Part shown: in pieces, positions 24,001 to 33,000 of the stretch | How the letters are laid out: each line of letters begins with the position of its first letter | Position numbering within the stretch: position 1 is the first letter of the stretch | Assembly: GCA_000469685.2 (NCBI GenBank) | Contig: LS997566.1 | Location: forward strand, 28,217,432-28,281,431 | Origin: Haemonchus contortus | Taxonomy: Eukaryota > Nematoda > Chromadorea > Rhabditida > Trichostrongylidae | DNA: 64,000 bases | Direction of reading: 5' to 3' | Position numbers and translations under genes: made by a program | Notes under the pieces: model-generated | Seen by the model: only the letters and a program-made list of their open reading frames with translations | Told to the model about the DNA's origin: nothing | The model's database searches: none

Positions 24001-27000
24001 CTCGATAGCCATTCCCTCATCCCCACACCACCACTTTCCCTCATTCTCTGCCGAACATAACAAGCCCTATTCTCACGAGTTTGACACATCGAGTTTCTGG
24101 CTAGTTGTTTAAGGCCAGGAAGGCCTTGCGAATCCCCAACACGCTTCATCTCACGTAGTATGTGTTCCACTAGTGGTATTTCAAGCAATCACAGCCCGAG
24201 CTTTAGGTTGCCAACAAGAAAATAGCTTTTCCCTGAGTTACTCTCTTTAAAATAGATGGGATGTCTAGTGGAAGGTAAATGACGCTGTCCAATTCGATGG
24301 CTGTCACACAGCCTCTCTTGTGGCGATTGATTCTCTTTTGCCGACATTCCTAGAAATAAGACCACCTACTACTGAAATTCGGCCGTGTTCCACGTTTTCT
24401 GATCTTCCTTGACTAGGACTGTTCATCAAAATCTCTTGATCAAGTTTACTTATTTATTTATTCGTATAAGACAATGTATAAAAAAAATCTTAGGACAAGT
24501 ATCGATTTGGAGAGGGGCCTTCATAGCAATGGGATCAATTATGAGAACGTAAACGGCTTAGCTAAAGCTATTTTTAGCCAATGCCTTCTCGAAAGGTACC
24601 CCAAGACAGACGGTAGAACTTCTGAATGTGGACAATTCTACCTTATGACTTTCCTAATCTTAGAAGCTTAGAAGTTTCCTGCTAGATTTAGGCCCTAGTT
24701 TTTGATGGGATTATGTAGACGGATTGCGAAAAGGTCGCAAATGAAAAGAGAATCACTCCCGTGTAACAGGTTCGGGCTTTTAGACCTTAGGTCTTGGGTC
24801 CTAGAATCACAATACTCTACCATGACGTATCACCATATTTCTAGTGAAATTAATCTGAACCCTATCAGCGAGAACGATGTCCTTTTTATTCAGTGGGGCC
24901 ATGGGGCCAGTCAGCGATGAGCGAACATAAGTTCTGCACACTCAAATAAGTGTTTTGAATACCGTCGTTTTGAAGGCTCTGTTAATATGGTAGTTACGAT
25001 TGAGAGCGCTTCGACAATTGGGGAGTTCCGTATGATCCAAAATGAGAAGCGAAAGTGTACTAAGTTTTGCACGAGCCGAACTGACTGGGAAAAATGACTG
25101 ATATGGAATAAGAACGGCAGAGAAGCTATTAGGTTGAGTCATAAGTCCTCGGACAAAATGATAGTGATGACTTCTAGCGACCATAACTCTTGAAAGAGGT
25201 GACGAAAATGAACATGCGAGGAATTGTTAGATAGAGTATGGAAAGCTCTTCCGAACGCATACTGGAGAAGGCACCTCACTGTTTCCTTTCCAGCAACTAT
25301 GCCTCATGATTTCAAGCCGTCGCAGCTCCACATCCGCAACACCATCATATTTATTTTTTTATCTGGCCATGAACCCGCGGCAATGGCTGCTTTCATAGTC
25401 CGCCGGCCGGCGTGCGTGCCGGCGGAGGCAGTGCTAGCGGGGAGGAGGGAGGCAGACAGATAGGCAAACAGTCCACGCCCCTTCGAGGGGTTTAAAACAA
25501 ACAACCTTCGAAGGGGCGTGGACTGTTTGCCTTACACTCATAGTCCGCCGGCTGGCCGGCCGGCCGGCGGACTATGAAAGCAGCCAATCGATAGAGGTAC
25601 GAAGGACGCTCACAAGCAGGAGGTCTACAATTTACAAGTTGCATCAAAAGTTCACATCGGGCGACTATTCCGTCGAAAATGAAGACCGCCCGGGACGCTC
25701 AATGAAGTTGGATTTGAAGGTGCTGCGGAGCCAGGTGGAAGCCGATCTGTATCAAACTACTCGTGAACTGGCAGTCACCCTTGGGGATTCAGTCCACAGT
25801 TCTTCGTGCATTGAAGTCAATCGACAAGGTGCGAAAGCTCGGTCCACAGATGCCTCATGCTTCGAAGCAGTATGACATAGACCGCCGCGACGACGTGGCA
25901 CTTTCTCTCCTCACGCTCAAGGGCACCACACGTGGCTCGAGTACCTAGTCACCAGGGATGTGAAGTCGAGCCTCTACTCTAACGTTCACCGGCGTGCTCA
26001 ATGGATTGACAAAGGTGCGCATGCAGAAGACTCCCCCAAACCCAACGTACACGCCAAAGAGGTTATGCTTTGATTCCCCATGGAGCGTTCACGGTGTCGA
26101 TAATGGGAGCTGCTAGACGACGGATGCACAGTGACCGCACACGTCTACATTGCGCAACTGAGGAATTTGAAGGCGAATCCCGAAGCTACACGTCCACAGC
26201 AGCACAAAGTTCACTTCCAGCACGACAACGCTCGCCCACACATTGCAAGAACGACCAAAACTGAACTGACGAATTTCGGCAGGACAAGTTTACCACACCA
26301 ACCATGTTCCTCAGACTTGGATCCCTCGGATTACCACCTTTTTCCCCATCTTCAACGTCATCTGGATGGTCAGGACTTTCAAACCCGCGACGACATCAAA
26401 TGGCACTGGTGCAGTTCTCCAAGGGCCAGCTCCCAGCCTTCTGAAGCAAGGGCATCTACGATTTGCCCAAGCATTGGCAGAAGACCATCGATGCCAATGG
26501 GGCATATTTCAAATGATTCGCTATAGTCGTTTAAAAATTGTAAGATAAATATTATCATTGCCAATTTGTCCGAGAACTTATGACTCAACCTAATAAATGG
26601 ACGGTAAATTTGAGCGTAACGAAGAAATTCCAGATGAAACAGGGAGCAGTGGATGCTTTCAGTGCTTTTCTCGCGTGCACTTTGAAGTTAGAACAAAAAC
26701 CCATTCAATTATAGTTTGGGCACTGGCGTTGTGAGTGTATCTGCAGAGGCGTTTCACTTTTACATTCATTTCTCCATTCAATGCTGCCGCTTCCATGAAT
26801 TTGCCTGCCGCTAGATTTTTTTCATCTATTTTTTATTTTCACTTAACCCGTATTTGATGCTTACTTTTTTGGTATCCACTTGACGTTTGCATGTTTCATT
26901 TACTCAGCCTGTATTAGTAGTTTCCGTTCAATGGCGCACGCATGTGCAATAAATAAATAAAAATTATGTAACTGCTACAGCTGATTCGAAAGAAAGTTAG

Positions 27001-30000
27001 CCTTTTTCAGTTGCCATTCACCGCTCATGCAGCCGAAGATGTGGAGAAATGCGTGAAAATGCAATTGGAATCTCTCCGACTTGACTACATCGATCTCTAT
27101 CTAATCCACTGCCCTTGCCCTTTCGAGGTGACTTTTTCCAACAACTGCCATATTTCAAATGATGTATAGGAATTCTAGTGAATGTTTATGAATGCAACTT
27201 TCTTCAAAGTTGCGATAGAACTGAGCTATCCCTGAGCCTCATTCTTGTAAGATCTTCTTAGGAGAATAGCACTGAGAACTCAATCATGAAGCTTTATTGG
27301 TGAGCTTTCGCTGTATTAACAGCTTCGTCAGATCTTAAAACTAACACACAAGTATACAACATGCGTCTCATAAACATAAAATTACTAACCAGGCTGATGA
27401 CAGAAGTTCGTGGAATTCTGTAATACAACATGAGCACTACTAGTAAGTATTAAGAACATATCGAAGCGAACGGCTCACCCTGACAGCAGTCCCCAAGTGA
27501 ATGAAAGCTACTAGAAATGCGACGTGTGTGACTGTAGTCAAGATCTCTTTATCACAATCGCTATGATATTAATTCGGATTCCTCAGCGCTCGTGTATGTT
27601 CATCCACCGACGTACTTCTAACCGCATCCTTCGCATGTGACCAAATATACTGTTCCGCTGACTGACAAATTATCTAGCTGACAAATTTTTTGATCGACAC
27701 AGTACGAACAATTCCTCCGGCCACATTTTTCTTCATCAATCCGTGATGATGTCAGCAAGCTTTTCAAGTTCGCGGGTGGTCGAAATATCGATCGGACTGG
27801 AAGACCTGACAGATACAGACATGTTGAAGATACGTACACGATGCTTCAAAAGCTGAACTCGTGTGATCCAAACATTCGTTTCTCTGTGGAGTGTCCAGAT
27901 GAATGCGGCTATCTTCCGTTTTTGAACACAAAGGTTCGGATATCCCATGGCATGAAGGAATTTTAGTGGTATAGGAAACCGATGTCAAAGAATATCCTTC
28001 TGCATTCTCGAAGTGCACATCCATTGTACATGAAGTCCAACCTGATAAGAAACCTTATCACAACGAAGACAAGGACATGTTCCAGAGAATCAGGAGAGGT
28101 GGATCGAAGAATTGTAAGAGTTTCTGAAGAGAACGGCTTTACGACGGAACAACCAAGAAAATGGCGTCCTTTCTTTGCTGCGAGAAACACCGCTAGTTTT
28201 ACGCGGAAATGCTCAAGGAAATACTGCGAAGCTAATCTGCCGTCTCCTCTGCATTCTTCCTCTATAAAGATCCTCATAGAGGAGAATTAGCCCACCATTT
28301 TGTGAACGAAACTGGACACCATCGCAGAAACAACTATCTATCGAACGCATACAAGAATTCAGTCAGCGACGGAATTTTCTTATTTCAGCGAAAGAACGAC
28401 AGTTTCCTTCCGAACGTTGTTGATGGCGCCTTTGTGCCAACAAAAATTGAGCACATTGAAACATGGAGAGCAATGGAAAAACTACACGATGAAGGAAAAC
28501 TCAAGGCAGGTTATGTTTTTTTGAAAAAGAAAAATGCAGATGCACTTTGTGCGCGCCTAATGATTACGTGGACTAGTTGGCTGGCTTAACCATTTCGTCC
28601 ATTTCGTCAATGTGATGGGTTATGGGGAAGAATCTCAACTTTTTCGTTAAAAGTCCCAATTCATTACGGTCTGGGCAGCGTTTTGAGCGGGCTACTCCTA
28701 AATGATCTTTCTACTGTCTCGAAGGAAGTGCTCGATTTTCTAAGGCTACGATCTGCGAAATGAGAAGATATATTTTTGAAACAACATACTTTAACAGATG
28801 TTCTGAATGTTGCTTCAGGCATTGGGTGTCTCGAACTTCAACGCCGAGCAATTAGAACAGCTTCATCGTCAGGCGCGTATTAAGCCAGCAAATATACAGG
28901 TAAGACAGTTTTGTACTGAACAACTCCTTGCTTCGAATCACGGAGACTTTCAGTTTTGAAACTTGATTACTTTCCAACGTTTTGCTTTGCTTGTCACCAA
29001 AAAGGAAGCCCATGAACGATAGAGTTTGTAAGTAGTAACGTCGAACACATACTAACGCTTAATGTCGCAGGTTCGTTTCCTTGTCGAGTCAGTCAGTCAT
29101 GTACATGTGTCGGGCGGGCGATCTCTTCACCTGTGCAGTGAGACAGCTAACGTCGACTGGAAACGAGCCTCGCACTACTATCCATTATTAATATGTGGTA
29201 GATATGATCAACTATGATCAACTGCATTTACTAAAGCAATCCAAAATCCCTGCTTAAACGAAGTAGTTATGCAGTTACGTGGAGCTCCCTACATATGCTG
29301 AAGTGAGAAAAATCTCACTCCAGCATATGTAGAGAGCTCCACGGAGAAGTATCCACAGAGATCTTTCTCATATCAACTTAACTAGAAATTGCTTCTTCTT
29401 AAAGGTGGAATGTCATATCTACTTGCCGCAAGTGGAACTTCAGCAAGTATGTAAAAAACTCAATGTATCGCTCACTGCCTATGCCCCTCTCGGATCACCT
29501 GGCAGAAAGGTAGCAAATTCTCAATGAACTGGTTTTGGGCATTTGAACCGTCGCTGCTCCACAATAATGAGAGCTACAATTTTTTAGGCTGCTCGACCAG
29601 ATGGCGTTTGGCCTGAGGGAGACCCGATGACAGAGCCGATCGTCAAAGAAATAGCCGCTAAGCATGACAAAACTCCAGCACAGGTTAGGTTACTTATAAC
29701 AGTTATCACAGCCACCCTTTCATTACTGCTGTGACTCGTGTATGAAAATCTACCAATCGTTGAAGGCGCAGTCCACCATAACTTTGAGGAACCCGTTCTC
29801 GTTCGAAAAGCAGAGTAATGTTGGGACTAGTACATCGGTAGTGAAGAACGCATGATAATTTGCCGATTTCGAGAAAAATATGGCTCCCTAAACTTCAGAA
29901 CATTCATAAAGAAGGGGAAATAGAGGTTGGACGAGCCCGAAATAACACCATAACCGAAATAACATGAAAGAGGTTCCGGACGAGATTTCAGTTGTGGCAA

Positions 30001-33000
30001 TTGCACGAGGAACTGACTACATCAAGCCCGAACTGTTCAGAACTACATTCCGCTGTCACTAAGGGTCGAGGCAGTTGTTTTATCTCCCTACATTGGCTTC
30101 CTTGCGATTGGGGCAGCCTTTACAGTGCCGATGAAACTCGTCCGAGGATAAACTCTGTACAATCTTCGAGTCTTTACAACACCCTATCTAGGCCGTTTCC
30201 AGGTATGATAGCGCCACATGCGATATACAGGGGTCCTACAAATTCACTCTAGCGGAATATTCCAAAAGTCGTTTCTATCGTGAACTTGCCTTTAATGTTG
30301 CAACTCCAGGGTTCAACAAGCATGACCAGTGCCTACCTCTCAAATTACAACTTGTTCCTACCCTTCCTTCTTTGTTACATAATATAGCACATATCTTCAT
30401 CTGTCTGATACCTTCTTTTCTGCTGTTATGGAATTAACCAGTCGGGCCGCCCGGCTAACGCCGGGCTTCCCTCCTTCTTATGGGTTCGCCCGGCTACGCC
30501 GGGCGTTCCCCTTTCCTGTGAGAAATTTGCTATGCGTGAATAATACTTCGGATTCTGCTTTTTCTTTGAAAGCTCTACACCCTCAGTGTTAGCCCCGAAT
30601 TGGGAGCGATTTTTTCTGTAATCCATTTTCGCTGTGCCCGAATAGAACATCGTATAATATCACAAAGGCGATCATTCAGAGAAAAAAATATCCAGAGACT
30701 TCATTGCGGCTGAGTCTATTGTGTTAGCAACCATCAATGTTCCCATCCAACTCCTTGTGCCTTCAGGTTTCAACGGTCTGGGTCCGAACTTACACTATTT
30801 ATTCACGCCCCGCCCTATGGGGCGGAGTTTAGTCCTGCAAGCTAATATCAGTGTACCTATCATGCCTCCTCTATTCCTACCAAGTTTGGTAGCTCTAGGT
30901 CCATTTTGACAGTCTCTGTAAGCCCGTTTTCCGTTCAAACCCCGCCCAATGGGCCACTGTGTGCGGAGTCCGGCCCTGACACCCACCATTGGTGTTCCTA
31001 TGCTGCCGCCTGTACTCCTACCAAATTTGAACTCTCTAGGTCTATAGGAACAGGATTCATAAGTTTCTGCTCGAACCCCGCTCATTGTGGGTAGAGTCCG
31101 GTCCTGCCACCCAATATAAGTGTTCCCATCCTGCCGCCTGTATTCCTATCAAATTTGAATGCTCTAGGTCCAAAATTAGGTTTTTCACACAAACCCCGCC
31201 CCCTTTGGGCGGAGTCCTGTCCTGCCACCCAGCATAAGTGTTCCCATCCTGCCGCCTGTATTCCTATCAAATTTGAATGCTCTAGGTCCAAAATTAGGTT
31301 TTTCACACAAACCCCGCCCCCTTTGGGCGGAGTCCTGTCCTGCCACCCAGCATAAGTGTTCCCATCCTACCGCCTGTATTCCTTTCAAATTTGAATGCTC
31401 TAGGTCCGAAATTAAGTTTTTCACACAAACCTCTCCCCCTTTGGGCGGAGTCCTGCCCTGCCACCCAACATAAGCGTTCCCATCCTATCGGGGGTACTCC
31501 TACCAAATTTGGACGCTCCGGGTCCACGGAGGCTGGAGTTATGAGTTCCCGCGCAAAACCCGCCCCTTTGGGCGGAGTCCGGTCCTGCCACCCAGCATAA
31601 GTGTTCCCATCCTGCCGCCTGTATTCCTATCAAATTTGAATGCTCTAGGTCCAAAATGAAGTTTTTCACACAAACCCCACCCCCTTTGGGCGGAGTCCTG
31701 TCCTGCCACCCAACATAAGCGTTCCCATCCTATCGGGGGTACTCCTACCAAATTTGGACGCTCTAGGTCCACGCGGACTGGAGTTATGAGTTCCCGCACA
31801 AACCCCGCCCCTTTGGGCGGAGTCCTGTCCTGCCACCCAACATAAGCGTTCCCATCCTATCGGGGGTACTCCTACCAAATTTGGACGCTCTAGGTCCACG
31901 CGGACTGGAGTTATGAGTTCCCGCACAAACCCCGCCCCTTTGGGCGGAGTCCTGTCCTGCCACCCAACATAAGCGTTCCCATCCTATCGGGGGTACTCCT
32001 ACCAAATTTGCACGCTCTAGGTCCACGGGGACTGGAGTTATGAGTTCCCGCACAAACCCCGCCCCCTGTGGGTGGAGTCCGGCTCCGCTACCCATCATTG
32101 GTGTTCACATCCTGCCGCCTGCACTCCTACCAAGTTTGAGCGCTTTAGGTCCACGGAGACAGTAGTTATAACTTTCCGCTCAAACATTTATTTCGCACAA
32201 ACCACGCCCCCTAAGAGCGGAGTCCAGCCCCGCCACCCACCATTGGTGTTCCTATCCTGCCCCCCGTACTCCTACCAAATTTGAACTCTCTAGGTCCACT
32301 GGAACCGGAGTTATGAAGTTCCGGTCAAAATTTATTTCGCACAAACCACGCCCCCTGTGGGCGGAGTTCGCCCACGCCACCCACCATTAGTGTTCCTATC
32401 CTGCCCCCTGTACTCCTACCAAATTTGAACTCTCTAAGTCCACTGGAACCGGAGTTATGAATTTCCGGTCAAACACACAACTACACACACACACAAACAC
32501 ACACACAGACAAACCAACAGACACACTTAGCGCGTTATATATAGTAGGATATTACCTTAAAAGCACCTGAAGAGGTTGGAACGAATTTGGGGTGGGTTGG
32601 GTATGAGGCGAAATCAACAGATGTTTTGATACACGAGTTATTGGATTAGTGTAGTTTTATCAGTATTACTCATATAGCGCACCATGCAGTACCTTTTCTT
32701 GACCGCTAGTTCTAATACTAGTTCAGAGAGGGCCTAGATAATGAGTTTTTGTCGCCAACGCTTCTTTCTGGTAATTATACTCAAAGAGGTGAGAATCCAA
32801 GGAGGTCTTACAGAATGGAATAGATCCGTTTGCAATTCTCCAACCCTGCCATTTTCGCCCTAGCTCAAAGCCTGGCATGGCGAAATATTTCCGATTTCAA
32901 GGCCTTTAAAAGTATTGGCTAAAGACCTTTAGACTTCAAACACAGACACTTTAGTTTCCTTTGAATGCACAGCGCTCAGCAGGCTAATAAAGGGTGAGCC

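Noticed and set aside
28505..28513. GT donor at 28510 for reductase intron 5
   Set aside because: It adds four bases and shifts the frame against the conserved ALGVSNF exon; no acceptor nearby compensates.
31082..32098. Seven overlapping open frames of 74-104 codons on the minus strand with a repeated protein-like pattern
   Set aside because: They are read-throughs of the 118/127-bp minisatellite on both strands and have no splice or start context of their own.
30790..32460. Regularly spaced repeats resembling a CRISPR array
   Set aside because: The units are contiguous with no unique spacers, the period is over 110 bp, and the context is a eukaryotic intron.
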